64,000 nt of DNA from Ligula intestinalis (GCA_036362985.1 JAYGXS010000001.1:53120618-53184617), one strand, 5' to 3'; counted from the first letter of the stretch, positions 46,691 through 59,379 are shown. Notes: generated from the letters alone by a model not told the origin. Numbers and translations are program-made.

Positions 46691-47365
46691 CTTAAGAACA
46701 GATCGATAAATCAAAATGTATAAGCAGGCCACGCACGAGATGCAAAGAACGTAGCTGCAAAGTTGAGTTGACTGCGCAACTTTGTAGATGGCTCTTTCGT
46801 AAATAGTAGCATTCAGGTAAACAATTTCCGTACACTGGTATTCAACTGTCTCGGAAGATTTCATCAAACCGTTAAGCATAAGTTCCGTCGTGTTCCCTGG
46901 CAAAGCCGACATTGTAACAGTAACTGTGACAGCTGACACTCCGCCCAGAATCAGTGATATGGCAACCATAAAAAGGATAACATACTTGGCCCGCTGAACA
47001 GTCATTATTTTAGCAAAGGGATGGCAGATGCAGAAGTATCGGTCAAATGCTATTCCAGAAATAAGAAGCGAACTAAACGGGACGAAGGAGTTGTTGATAA
47101 CATAGTAGAATTTGCATAGAAAGACGGATTGTATCTTCCAGTTCACTGACTCAATGTACATTGTTAACGGCATGAGTACAGTACATGCAAATGAATCTGA
47201 CATTGCCAGAGCAAGAATAAAGACAGTTGAGGTAAGCCGATCGTGTTTGCTTGAGTAGACAATTATTATCAATGTATTGCCAATGCATCCAACTGCGCAG
47301 ATTATACCGAGCATGATGAGTGTTGCTGGGACTTGACCTGATACGGCATCAGCCATGAACGTCAT
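46691..47365 (-). CDS. Rhodopsin-family GPCR, exon 1 (TM1-TM5)
   Basis: Encodes 225 residues. The start is ATG at 47365 (context AAAAATGACG); an in-frame TAA lies about 13 codons upstream, so the N-terminus is short (~16 aa). TM1 has GN (N30), TM2 LALAMSD (D57 = D2.50), C84 starts TM3, DRY is at 108-110, ECL2 Cys is C178, and N158 and N185 are glycosylation sequons. Position 3.32 is N91, not the Asp of amine receptors. TM4 lacks W4.50 and TM5 lacks P5.50. Joined to exon 2 it gives a full seven-TM receptor of 522 aa. Ligand unknown: a peptide receptor or a flatworm-specific orphan is likeliest. Confidence 0.92.
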
Positions 47366-50089
47366 TTTTATAAGCTTCGCGATCGTATGTAGGTCCAAAT
47401 ATCCTTATCGGTACTGTACTACCAGAGCAGTAAAGCAAAGGTTTCTTCAGTTTTCAAAAAATGTTGAATAATTCCTAAAATGTTTTAGAAAACCTTGATT
47501 AATTTAAAAAATACAAAAACGATTTTTGTGCTTGTATAACAATTTGAAACAGCGGTCACTATTACTATTCAACAAAGCCTGAAGAAAGGATAAAGACCTG
47601 ACTGACTCAAAATATTTTTCCATAACGTTGATCAATGCGAGGACGTAATTCTGCTAGACTTAATTAAAAACAAAATGAAATGTAATATGTAAACAGTCGT
47701 TAGCAATATCAAAGCATCACATAGGTAGATAAATACTTCTGTCGTATTTTCAGCGAAGTCAAAAATACTTGAAATAAATAAAAAAGCCATTTTTAGACGC
47801 TTGATTATTTCTTACCGTCGTTTACCAGTTACAAAGATGTAATCGTAGGCTCTGCTATGAATCCCGAAACTTTTCAGGTCAAATACTCTGCGTGTTCAAT
47901 GAAATTCTGACCAGCCAGCCAAAATCGGCCAATTATACCGCATGCGAAAAGGACTTACAATTAACCAATCCGATGTGTTCAGTTGCAGAGAAGCTATACA
48001 GGAGACAAAATTATATGAATCAGTAGCCATCTACCCAAAGGGTTTTGAAGAAATACATATTTTCTATTCTATATTTTAGTGTGTTCTGAATTTTCTGATC
48101 ATAATACCTATTCATTTGAAATTTTGGATTGCTCTAGACCAAACAAGGCAATGTCTAAAGGTATATATTGAAAACCTATTGCTGACGGGCTGATACATAT
48201 CCTCTTTAAGCGTAACCAGAGAACAAATCATTTTGCGCAGAAATTATGCAAGTTTACTTTCTTGAATGAAGACTTAGCCACCTTTTTTCTCATGTTTGAT
48301 GCTATACAAACGAATTGAATGCAATTCACGTAGACCAGTTTTAAAAAGTTGCGTGATTTGAATTTGTCATTCCATAAACTGCGTTTTGTTTGCAAGTTTT
48401 ATTTTCAGCAGACGATGAACTTTGGGTTCTATGTAACTACTCTGAAAGATTAAAAGCCACGTTCACCAAAATTTATTAAAAATTTAAGTGTGAGTGCCAA
48501 TGATAAAAGCGAAAATTACGAATGCTGTTTTACGAAGGTGAACGGAAATGCTCTTATATTTTCAGCATCACTTAAACGGATACTTGTAATTTAGATTTTT
48601 GTTTTAGACATTTTTTGAATACGACAGAGGAAATATCGTCTTTTACATTTCAACGCTATAAGACCTACATGCACTGCACGTAAGTAAGGCATTCGCATAG
48701 CGGAATTTTACTGGCTCTTTTTGGAACATAGTGGGTGGACTATTTCAAGAAGTAAGCAGGACACTCATGCAAGCATCTTTAAGAGAAACGTAAATAAGCT
48801 CAAATTTACCCTATTTTTCTATGATCACACTCTAAAATACACATTCAAACTTTACTTTTTTAAATATTTTGTGGTAAATTGCGCTTAAAAAGATGCTTTT
48901 ATAAAACCGAAAATGTCTGTGCAATAAACTGTATCTTATAGCTTTTTTGCCTGAGTTATTTAAATTGTAATAGAACTTGGTCTCAGCAAAATCTGGTTAA
49001 TATTATAGCCATAAGAAACTCGTGTCTACATGATTAATTGATTATTTCGCAAAAAATATACTAACTAGTCAGCTAAGAACTGGAGTTCAGGTTAATTTGC
49101 TAAAGAACAGATTATTGTTTGAAATGGTCATGGCCATCTGAACGTTTGATCTAGATTTGTCCAAAAGAAGGGCCACATAATCGCTTATGAAAAGCTTGGC
49201 AATGAATTCGCTAAACGCTATCTGTACCCGAGAGCCGCAGATTCACATTCTGTCCCTGTAAGCCACAATCTTTTGAAGATGTGACCTGATACATATTTCT
49301 AGCCCATGCTTTATTTGTACCCTTGAAGTTTTTATGAATGCGTACAGAGACCATCCATTGCCTATAGACTCAAATGGAGCTACTTCTAGGTATTAGGTTC
49401 GAAATAACCAAAGCTCCAGCAATAAGGCTTTGAACAGGCCAGCACTAAGGTTTAATGGTTATGATAACAACTGATAATTAAAATGAGAAGTGACAACATT
49501 GAGATCTAACGTACAATGGGCATCATATTGCCGCAGAAAAGTTACTATTGAGCTACGCCAGTATAAAATGATGCGCATTTCATCGGTTTCAAACTATTTT
49601 TGCCACACACGAAACCATTGCAGCAAGCTCATTCAAGTGAGGTCAGCAGGTGGAAAGTTTTAAATTTTACATACATTGCAAATTACTGGAATTTTTAACC
49701 CGAAGTGGTGTGATGTATCCATGAAAACATCGGTGCGGACATAACAAGTTAACAGGTAAGGTCTCAGTTGTGGTAGCCAACCGTTAAAAACCGCGTATTT
49801 TTTTGATGAAAGTAACCAGGAATTTTTGAAATGGTTCTTAACACTGGAAACTGTATTTTTGCCACCTGAATTAAATCTAGACAAAACGAAGCTGCACATG
49901 TTTTTAACGGAGTATCTGTAAACTATATTTTAGTTCGGTGTACATTATTTTTTTAACTTTTAATGCTAATTTACTCAGACACTATAATTGCTAGATGCAG
50001 CGTTGTCTGCAGGCACATATGTTCATGAAATATGATTACATAGGATTGAAATGACATGTGTATTGATCAATGACTGACACGTACGCCTT
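47366..50089. other. Region 5' of the GPCR gene
   Basis: AT-rich; presumably includes the receptor promoter and 5' UTR, but no motif stands out. Only short frames (the longest, 79 aa, at 49660-49899, is not recognised). Confidence 0.4.
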
Positions 50090-51897
50090 CGCTGGTACCA
50101 GTTGGTAAGTGAACAAAAAAGGAAGAGCGCATGGGTTACCCGTTGCCAATGCCCTCGAAAGAACAATATCACTTCTAGAAAAAGCGTTACGGGAACAAAA
50201 GCGCAAGAGTCTAGACCAGAAGTTTGGAAAATTGAAACCAGGATCGAAAACAAACGAACACGTGGTACACAACTTATCGTCTATGTAGTTGACGGAAATA
50301 GAACTAAGTGTGCTGAGCCATGAAACCATCTTTAATACCACAGATGCTAAGCAAGCCGAATGTAGCGCGGCACTGAAAGCCATGCCCGTACGAACCCACG
50401 CAACCGAAAGGGCAAAGTTTACAGTACGCCAAAAATTCACCTCCCTACTAATGATGAATAGGCCCACCAATAACACGTCACCAGCGGAAGAAGAGGCAAT
50501 GAAGAGGTTAAGAATGAACCAAGAAATAAAAGTGCTCCTGGAGGACAAGGGAAGAGCAACGGTCGTGATGGACCGTAGCGATTACAACGCGAAAGCACAA
50601 CCTCTTCTCGACGATCAAAAAGCCTTAAAACCCATGCATTCCTCACGGATTTAATCACTGATCAGCCGCCTTACTTATCTCCTGAGCCGGCTTCGACGCA
50701 GCAGCGTGATATCGCAAGACGAATGGCAACAAACCAAACCAACTGACACGGCACTGGCTCGATTTAACGGATTGCCCAAAATCTGCAAGCCCAACGTTCT
50801 ACTTTGGCTAGTCATGGCATTGAAAGGCAGCCCTTTTTACAACCTATCTAAATAGATGTCACGAAAACTCAACTTTCTCCGAGAGCGTTCGACGACCTCA
50901 ATCAATTCGACCTCCCCATTTCTAGCCGCTATCCGGGGCAGAATGGTTCAACCGGATCAAACCATGGTACCTCTGATGTCGTTTACCATTTACATCCATC
51001 CCTCCGGACTAAACACGCGACGTCTTATGCAAACGACTCGAAGAGAAATACGATAAATCAAGGGGTCCTTTAAAAATTGACTATCTCATGCAGCTCTTCG
51101 TTTTCTGCCAGAGAAAGTTTTTCACATTTAATGATCAAACATGCAAACAGACCAAAGGGACACCGATGGGATCCCCGATTTCTAGTCTCATCGCAGAACT
51201 GGTCTTAAAGGAACTGAAAAACGTCGCCTTTGACCAATTTAAGCCTGCATTCTGGTGCCGATACTTGGAAGACACTTTCATTATAATCGAATGGAGCAGG
51301 CTGGCGGACTTCCAAAACCTGCTTAACGGTATTGTCCCCGACATCCAATTCAAAAATGAGAAAGAGAGTGCCGGACAACTACCGTTCCTGGATGTCCTCG
51401 TCCCGCGCAGACACGACGCGCAGACTAACACAACCCAGGTGCTCTGTTTCCATACCAACCACCCAATAACGCATAAACGTGGCTGTATCCAAGCAATATT
51501 TCAGAGAGTGAAAACATACTGCAGTGAACCGGAAGGACGAGTGCAAGAATTACGACACCTTCGAGACCAACTGGCCAGGAATGGTTACCCAAACACCTTC
51601 ATCCACCGCTGCCTCCGAACGCGCCCACGGGGAACAAACGAAAGGGGACCACCAACGCTTCGGCACCCTCTACCATACATTAAAAACGTGTCAGAAGCAA
51701 CCGAGCGTATCGCTGCAGAGCTCGGCGTGGGTATTGCTCATTGCCTGATAGCTACCATGCGTGCACGAGTCATGCAAATCAAAAACCTGCTGGATGTAGG
51801 TAAACATTCTGTCGTCATCCATCAGGTGCCATGTCGCTACTGCTTTTTTCCATTTTACAGGACAGACCGAGCGACGACTTAGCTTGGGATCCCTTAT
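50090..51897 (+). pseudogene. Penelope-like reverse transcriptase, PLE2, decayed
   Basis: Nearly full-length PLE coding region in several frames: LREQKRKSLDQKFGKLKPG and HVVHNLSS; then (50289-50651) LSVLSHETIFNTTDAK and LLEDKGRATVVMDRSDY; then ARFNGLPKICKPNVLLWLVM and LKGSPFYNLSK; then the RT core from 51088 (KGTPMGSPISSLIAE, the catalytic box as YLEDTFIII, LPFLDVLV, THKRGCIQAIFQRVKTYC, ARNGYPNTFIHRCL). A shift near 51855 leads to GQTERRLS, the start of GIY-YIG, after which it decays. The catalytic YxDD is YLED, so the first Asp of the pair is Glu. Distinct from PLE1 throughout. Confidence 0.92.
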
Positions 51898-51929
51898 CTG
51901 CGCATGTCTTACACTTTTGTACGATTATC

Positions 51930-51972
51930 TATGACTAATGATTCGCAATGGAATCCGAAACGTCTGGATAAT
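51930..51972 (+). ncRNA. Hammerhead-like motif in the PLE2 tail
   Basis: CTAATGA (51935-51941, one change at an invariant G), short stem II TTC/GAA with loop GCAATG, GAAA at 51957-51960, palindrome ACGT, C51964, followed by TGGATAATAAAAC. It is where the other PLEs carry theirs. Decayed. Confidence 0.5.
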
Positions 51973-51974
51973 AA

Positions 51975-53200
51975 AACTATTGTTCTAGTGATAGCTTCTT
52001 CTTCTAAAGTTCAGGTGATTTGTCAGGTTTCCAAATTCTTTAAAAAACAAAAATTCCAGCAGAAAGGGCTTCTGACGTTTGACTGAAAATATTGAAAATA
52101 ACAGAACCTCTAGTACAGTGGCTCCCCCTTTACATGAAGCTAAGCGAATATCAAACTAAAATCCCTGTTAAACGCAAACAGCCCCCATTCCATCTTCCGA
52201 GGTTTTTCAGCAGGAAAAGTAAAGGTTCTTAAAAAGGAAGGCTATGATTAGATTAATATAACTTGCTTCGGAAATACTAGTCTGTCAGAAATGGCGACAA
52301 TAAGTGTAATTAAGTATAATTATATATACAGAAGGCATCTCCATGCAAAATCCGCGAGAAAAAAAGCTGAACGAGTGAAACAATGTGTGCAATTCATCCT
52401 TATTTCAGTTCTACACATAACTAGTTTTCCCAGATATGTGATCGGTAACAGACAGCATAAATTTAAATATATTTTCGTAAATGATTAATTCCGTTTCAAC
52501 ACGTTTTAATGCCTTTTGCTAAGACAAACAGATTCATTTGCTTGTGCCAATAAGGACGCCACAACAATACAATATTTCAGGTTTTTACATTTGAGTAGTG
52601 CCAGAATAGATTTAAAGACGTAAAGTATGGTAAACGTACGGTTTAATCATCAATCATCAGGCAATTATAATAATATATGGGGATGGTAAGCTGGCAAAAC
52701 TTTGTCCCTTTTCGGTGTCCATAGTTCTTGACAAGAATTTCAGAATAATATGAGTTTGAGGTCGTCATTGGAAAACTTAATGGTTTTTACGAGGTTAAGT
52801 GATTTTAGTTGGTTACGCATAGAAGTTAATTCTGTTCAAACCCTCAAAAGTAAGAAACTACTTAAAAGCTTTTACTAAAGTAACAAATTCCTCGACATCC
52901 TTTATAATGCAGACGACCGTTGGAGTTGAATTATAGAATCATATAAACATGGACATTAAACGCAATGGAAAATGAACATCTACTGACAAGGTCAGCAAGT
53001 AATACTTATAAGACCAATTAAGAGCATTCTATGGAGTACCTCTTTAAACATTGCCATATTGAAATACTCTGTTGACGGATGTCCGCGTTTATTTTCGAGG
53101 TGATGTCGTAGTACGAATGGGAGTAATCAGAGATATGAGTAGCAGAAACAGGTTGAGCATGCACAAAAGTTTGTAGCATTTATAGGACACAGACATTACT
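51975..53200. other. Anonymous AT-rich sequence
   Basis: No gene or repeat recognised. Confidence 0.5.
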
Positions 53201-53457
53201 ACTTGAGTCATGGTTCACGGCCCCCAAATCCATAAACAAGTGCAACGATTTGCTCAATTCATATTCAATCCTGAGATCCAATTTGGCCAAAGCAAGCCGT
53301 CACTTGAGGTACGGGCAGGCCATTGCCTCATCGTACGCCAACATCGGGGAGCCAGACGGCCGAGCCATCATCACGCCAGAGCTCACCGCCCATGATGAAA
53401 GTTCAAAAGGTCAGAGCCCACGTGCCGTCCAAAAAGCAATCCACGCACAAGAAGGCA
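53200..53457 (+). other. GC-richer block before a PLE-type tail
   Basis: Open in three plus frames for 61-75 aa. One frame has FNPEIQFGQSKPSLEVR, which loosely recalls the end of a PLE nuclease, but I cannot show the SINRC or EAW signatures. Its place directly before a PLE-type tail favours a decayed PLE 3' coding end. Confidence 0.35.
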
Positions 53458-53530
53458 ATTAACGTTAAGTGTCGCTGTATGCTTGCAGTAATGACTGTGT
53501 CCTATAAATACTGCAAACTTCTGTGCATGC
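53458..53530 (+). repeat. PLE-type 3' tail fragment with TATA-like block
   Basis: CAATTAACGTTAAGTGTCGC and GACTGTGTCCTATAAATACT match 25936-26035 with a few small gaps. At 26 kb a hammerhead follows; here the sequence diverges before one would appear. Confidence 0.65.
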
Positions 53531-56500
53531 TTAACAAATGGGAGTGTTAATAATTTTTCCACCTTTGTAAAAGGTCATGTTAATTGCATTGTTGAAAGTT
53601 CAATAGTTACATTTTCAATTAATATGTACAGTGTTTTCTGCCTAACATATTTACCTTAATACACAGTTGTAGGTGGCAAATTCAAAACAAACTAGATGAA
53701 TATATATTAAAATCTTTCAAAAGCTGTCAAGCTTCTTCTCGTTCCATTTCTAAATTGCGGAAAAGCGAAACAAGTGCTAGTTAAATATGGCTAGGCGCAT
53801 ACTTTAACTCTAGACAGTATTTTACGTCCATTTACGGTTGCTTATAAGTATATTCACGTGCGTTTCCATTTTTTAATAAAAGTGGGTTGAAAACGTAAGA
53901 GCAAATGCAGTGAACTATAGTGCCCTTTTTATTTGTTTCCTTAATTCATACGGCGACCAACAATTTAAAATGAATCATTTTAGGCCTTTTCATTCAGACA
54001 ATTTTCCGATTATATTTTTATCAAAGACAATTGCTTTATTCGTCATGGGCAATTCAAATAGAAAAAAAACAATAGAACTTAAAAATTTACCGACTTTAGA
54101 CAATGTAGAATGGACACGCTGTTTGTTGATATGGGTACCAAATAAAGGAAAGTGGCCCAAATTCACCTACATAGCATGAGCAAAATGTCTTGGAAATGTG
54201 AAAAAAACAACACTCACGCCAGAGTTAACGACTAAAACCTAAAACTTAAGGGACATAATCTTAATATCAACATATAATAAGGGAAATATTTTTGTTCAAA
54301 ATATCCATTTTCAATGGAAATTGGAAAGTCCTAAACCCTAATAATTTTTTTGCAGAAGTGAACTTAATTATAAGAAATATTCAAAGTCTATCACACAAAA
54401 CACTAATTAATTAAAAACCATAAACCGAAAATATTTAAAACCGTTCTGAAATATCCACATTGATACATTCACTTAAGTAATGGCAATAGCGGTCTATGTT
54501 CTGATGTTTGTTTATGCGTTTCAAAATGGCATCCTGCAAATTTCAGGCAAACTGACCGTGTCGAAATTCCATGAGGGGCAGACGAGCACATTTAACGGGT
54601 TTAATTTTGATTGCGTGAGGAAGACAGCGCAGAAATAAGCACCCAAAAATGAAGAAGTAGATTGAATACTACCTGGGAAATAAATTAAAATAAACTTATC
54701 AGAAGTAATTACAAGCATCCTTAGTGAATACTTTCGTTTTCTCAAATGTCTGGTGTGTTTTTTGTTATACTTAATTGTGCTGAATCCTTTAATTTTCCCG
54801 AAATGTCCATAAATTGTTTTCGCCTTCCGTATTCTCAAAAAAATTTCAAAATGACACGTCTTGTTATTGATATTTCTCAAAGCCCTTAAAAGAAGAAAGT
54901 TGTTGAAAGATTTTGTCTCATTTGGGAGTTTCCGAGCGCACGCTTGTATCCATCTTGCATTTTAAGTCTCATTTAGAGACATGCCTCAAATATGAACCCA
55001 CTCACAAATGAATATTGCGTTTCACAGAATCTTCCCCCAACATAAGTCTTCTTGGGCGTTTAGAAAATTTTTTCCTATTATTTTCTTGGGGCAACATTTC
55101 TATGAAGGGTTTTACGCTAATGATTATTCCAACTTGAATTTTTCCTAATGAATGTTTGTGGAAAAAAAAGTAATCTACCCAAGTACCCAAAGCCAGCATC
55201 TCATGATAATTATCTACTGCATATTGCTGAATAACCAACCCGTTATTCAGAAGGGCCACATTAGTATATCTTGGCGTTTAAAATTATATTTAAGTTTTTG
55301 AATACATATAGAAGGATCATTAAACTATTAAAAGAGTCCCCAACTTTCTAAGGACGTGCATACTGCTACATTTCAATCTTTAATGAAAAAAATCACTATC
55401 TTTGTGCAAATCAGTCTTAACTGTGGCAAATAGCATATGATCACAAATTACATAAATAGTAAGGCCAAAGTCAATTAGCCAGAGTAGAAAAACTGCTAAG
55501 CATGCATTAAGTTGCTAACGGACCGCCAGCAATGTATGACCAGGTTGTTCGATGAACCATAACGGAAGCACGCGCAACATCCCTCATTTACAAAAAAACC
55601 ACGTCACATGTCTAACATACTATAAGGCATAATTATGATTTATTGATGTTGATTTAGCTATTTGTTATAACTTTGTGTATATTGCAGGAAATTTCGTTTG
55701 TTTAAAATCAAATGTGTGCCAGCGGATTATTTTTATATTTAAGAATGTTACTTTATTCCTACTTACTAGTAAGAGTTTTAACAGGAGGAATAAATATTTT
55801 TTGAAATATAACATTTGGTTATGTGGTGCTTCACCACCCTTACCATTTATGATACATCGAATTTGAATTTTGAATTTGAATTTTTGGTGAAGCGTTTTCG
55901 ATGTATTTAATGCAGCCATCTTGTACAACACAATTTGTTTGGTATCAAATTAAGGTGATGAGAATGGAAATCCAGAAATGAACATCAACGAATATCAAAA
56001 TGGGTAATCAAAATTATCGTATTATACAACAGTAAAAGATCCTTGAAAATTATCGCGCATGAACAATTATTTATGAAACAAGATAAACTAATTCGTTAAA
56101 TGTCTGACATGCAAATTAGCCAGAAGAGATCAATCAGATATTAGGCATCGCATTTCATGAGTAAGGTCACACACTGCGTTTGTGTCACTCGTAGTCTATT
56201 TCGCAATTGCTAAACAAAAACTTTTTCCATGAATTCCTGTCAACCCCATGTGATCACTGGCGCCAAATTTGCATTCTCCATCCGGCACATCAACGACACT
56301 GAGTTAATTATTTAGTTGTGGTCCTGTCTGTTTTTCATGCGGATGTGACGCAGTCATCCACTTGACTGGCGAACGATACAGCAGTTTGGGCAGATAATTA
56401 CTGTCTGACGTCGTGAAACGTTTAGGCATTTAATTGCAAAGTATTCGCTATTGGATAGAATAGATGCTCAGATTTAGAAGCGAACAATGAGGAAAAAAGG

Positions 56501-57640
56501 TTTGTGTAAAGTATAAGTAAAGTAGTCTAGACAAAGAAAAATAAGCTGCTGTTTTACATTCAGAGAAGAAAGCTTTGATAGTTTTGACATTGAACACATT
56601 GGGATAGTGTTTGTGCAAAAAGCATATAAAGATAAGGGGCTTATTATTGTTTCCTCACAGAGAAAAGATTAGACCAATCTTTATGGGACAGTTTGGTGGT
56701 ATTGTATTAAACGATTTGTTGTTTTCACCTAATACGTTTTGCTTCATATCTGACATCGATCTGGTAGACTGCTTTTTGGGGACAAAGAGCACGCTTCTAT
56801 GAATAGGGCCAAAAGGACCGTCATCATCGGTGGTTAGGACCTACGTCCGTTTGTATGGTGTCATAAAAATGCATTAAAATACAGGTTAGGTTATTGAAGC
56901 TCAAACTGTAGACGGTTATGGGGATAGATCAACTGCTAAAAAATGATATAGCACGAGGTCAGCATTCTTTTTCGGCGAACGATTTCATGCATTTTTATAT
57001 AATCAACGGTATTCTCTACGGTCATCGTTGGATTAGATTTTCACACAATACGATTAGCTGAGATGCTGTCTCTCGCAAAATGAAAGAAGAATAGGGCTTG
57101 TTGGATGTTGGGGCCTGTATTAAGCAAGATTTAAAAAAAAATCGCTCTTGAAAGTACGATGCATAGCACTCTTTTATGACAAGCAGTATTGCAATAAAGG
57201 TTAAGAAATTTCACGATATATTAGTGTACATTTTTTCTATGTTGAGTTTAAAGGCTTTTATTTATGAAAAGGAATTTTCTGTTTTAAATGAACATAAGTA
57301 TACTTAATAATAAATGTCACTCGGAATTTCTTTTCGACAAGTACACAATTTGCTTATTTTGACTTGTTCCGGTCGGAAAATATACCTTAGTATTGCTTTT
57401 CTTCAGGACGCTTGTAAAGGATGGCATTTTAATGTACTGCTAGGATCGTATAACTTTCATAAAATCAGCACTAGGGTATCCTGTCTTATCCACTTCGCAC
57501 AGGATTGAAGCAGTAAAGCAGTATGCTCCGGTCACATTCGAAACTTTATGCAAAATAGTTAGCTAGGCATCACTGTCCTTGTGGTCGTTTAGATGCAAAC
57601 TAATCATGTCATGCTAAATTACCAAAACCATTGACTGGAG
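53531..57640. other. Anonymous AT-rich sequence
   Basis: No gene recognised. The longest frame (54521-54880, minus, 119 aa) is low in complexity and unassigned. A short direct repeat GAATTTGAATTTTGAATTTG occurs at 55859. Confidence 0.45.
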
Positions 57641-57654
57641 GAGTTTACCTTTAG

Positions 57655-58165
57655 CTGCTGCTTCCGTACGCGCCCACAGGGAACAAACGAGGGAGAGCTA
57701 CCAACACTATATCAGCTCCTACCGTAAATAATATATATGTCATAAGCAATGGAATGTACTGCTACAGAGCTCGGCCTGGAGATTTTGCATCGGCCGACAG
57801 CTAGCTTGCGTTAGCAGAAGATACAAATAAAATAACGACTGGATGAAGATGAGCTTTCCGGCATTGTTTATGAAGTCACGACCATTTTCACCCCCATTCT
57901 TGCATCTAGGCAACAGTTTAGCTCGCGAATAATGGAACACAAAGGTGACCCACTGTCCCACGTCGCTACTCACACCCTCAATTCCACAGACACAAGTTAC
58001 AAAAGACATCGTAACATAGCCCGTTGCGATCACTTCCTTCGTTTGCACGACCAACAAAGGACGTCCCAGTTCCCAGTCAAGGACGAACACAGTGGCAACA
58101 ATGCGAGAAAGCGGGGAGTGCACTCGATCTATGACGAATACTATCCTTTACTTCCCCCCCCCCCC
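57655..58165 (+). pseudogene. PLE2-like linker and GIY-YIG remnant
   Basis: The first ~190 nt align with the PLE2 linker at 51605-51800 (shared CGCGCCCACRGGGAACAAAC and CTACAGAGCTCGGC types). It continues LASRIMEHKGDPLSHVATHT (the RIHEH-VATHT stretch) and, far downstream, EHSGNNARKRGVHSIYDEYY, compatible with the EAWHSGNNAINRCV end. A run of 12 C at 58154-58165 ends the recognisable part. Related to PLE2 but a separate copy. Confidence 0.75.
58154..58165 (+). repeat. Poly(C) run, 12 C
   Basis: A homopolymer tract, unusual in this AT-rich setting and prone to length error. Confidence 0.95.
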
Positions 58166-58750
58166 AAACCCGCTAATTCTCGTACCTGTTACACAAAACA
58201 CGTCCATTCCCGCTGCACGCTCAATGTTTCTGAAAATAAGCTTGAAGCTGTAAGCTCATGCAAATAAACGTGTTGCCCCAGATGTCGTGCCTTCATCTTG
58301 TTGGCAACAAGAACCTGCGACTCAAATATTCGTTTCCATTCAGTATATTACCAACAACTTGAACAATGCAATGATTTGCAAAAATAATGTTACCTTTATA
58401 AAACTAACACAGAGTTATAGAATAAAAGCACCTGCAAAAAGGCAACCGTTGTTTCTTTAAATTAAAAAAAATAGTAAAGATATAATATTTTTGGGAAGAA
58501 ATAGTCATTTTTTCAGGAGAATGTAAGATACAAAAACAGAAATATCTCCCTCGGTTTATAATGCATGTGATTGGAAGCATACGAGTGCCAGATAGGCGCA
58601 CACCGATCGGTAACAGGACACACTCGTTTTGTTTTGTGCCTTCCAGGCTCATACTGGAGCCACGCCAAAAAAGCTGCTAATGATATAGACAGAAGGACAT
58701 GAATTATTCATCAGAGAAACATAGACGATCTCGGGGGAAATAATTGTTTT
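58166..58750. other. Sequence between PLE remnants
   Basis: At 58230-58275, CTGAAAATAAGCTTGAAGCT and then CATGCAAATAAACG might be a worn hammerhead tail of the preceding remnant, but the core is not readable. Otherwise nothing recognised. Confidence 0.35.
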
Positions 58751-58830
58751 CCAGACGTTTTATAAGCAAACAAGCTTCCTTCATCGAAGATAACAGTGGT
58801 AGCACGCACCATAGTATTTATATATGGCGA
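58751..58830 (-). ncRNA. Hammerhead-related motif, family E, copy 2, with upstream block
   Basis: Minus strand: ATAAATACTATGGTGCGTGC, TACCACTGTTATC, then TCGATGA, stem II GGAAGC/GCTTAT, AAAA, ACGT and C, then TGGAAAA. It aligns along its length with 59308-59380 and with 24588-24665. Same missing G before AAA. Confidence 0.5.
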
Positions 58831-59332
58831 TAAACATGGTTAACACGGGTTTGTGAAGGTATCACAAAGGGGCTGGAAGCGGGTAGGGCTCCTCAATCAT
58901 CGTACTAGTGCCCGAGTAACACCAGGCTAAGGGCCATCCGTCGGGTTTTGTTTTTCTTTGGTTTCCAACTGTCTCCGTTACGAGTTAAGGAAGGCAAAGG
59001 AAGAGGTCCTCTCGCGGGGCTGGTTCCTGAATCATCGTGTCTCTGGATGCGGGTAAGGAAGATGACGGGTTGACATCAGTCGGGGTGGGGGGGGCAGTCG
59101 GTGTTTTTTCGTTGTTGGGCGTGGGCAGCTGTTTCCGGTACCGTCATCGTCCTCAGCTCTCGTCCCAGCCCGATGATCTTTCTTTAACACGTTCTCCTGG
59201 TCTCATTCTTGCAGGATGGTGCAGTCAAATGACAAGTCCTACTCGCCCCAAGCCCCCTCTCGCTTCTTTCATAAACCCACAATTACTATTTTCGTTACCA
59301 CCTACAAATACTATGATGCGCAATACCACTGT
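58831..59332. repeat. PLE tail region with internal direct repeat
   Basis: GGGCTCCTCAATCATCGT (about 58887) and GGCTGGTTCCTGAATCATCG (about 59019) are imperfect direct repeats, and the block is unusually G-rich (eight G near 59084). It lies between two oppositely oriented family E motifs, so it probably represents two facing PLE tails. Confidence 0.4.
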
Positions 59333-59375
59333 TACCTTTGACGATGGAAGCTTGAGTGCTTTTTAAACGTCAGGA
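59333..59375 (+). ncRNA. Hammerhead-related motif, family E, copy 3
   Basis: TTGACGA, stem II GGAAGC/GCTTTT, TAAA for GAAA, ACGT, C59371, then AGGAAAAAT. ACAAATACTATG lies about 30 nt upstream. Family E is discussed with copy 1. Confidence 0.5.
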
Positions 59376-59379
59376 AAAA

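Noticed and set aside
54521..54880. 119-aa minus-strand frame
   Set aside because: Low-complexity composition and no recognisable motif.
58230..58275. Third type of PLE hammerhead tail after the 57.7-kb remnant
   Set aside because: AATAAAC is present, but the CTGANGA and GAAA boxes cannot be placed convincingly.
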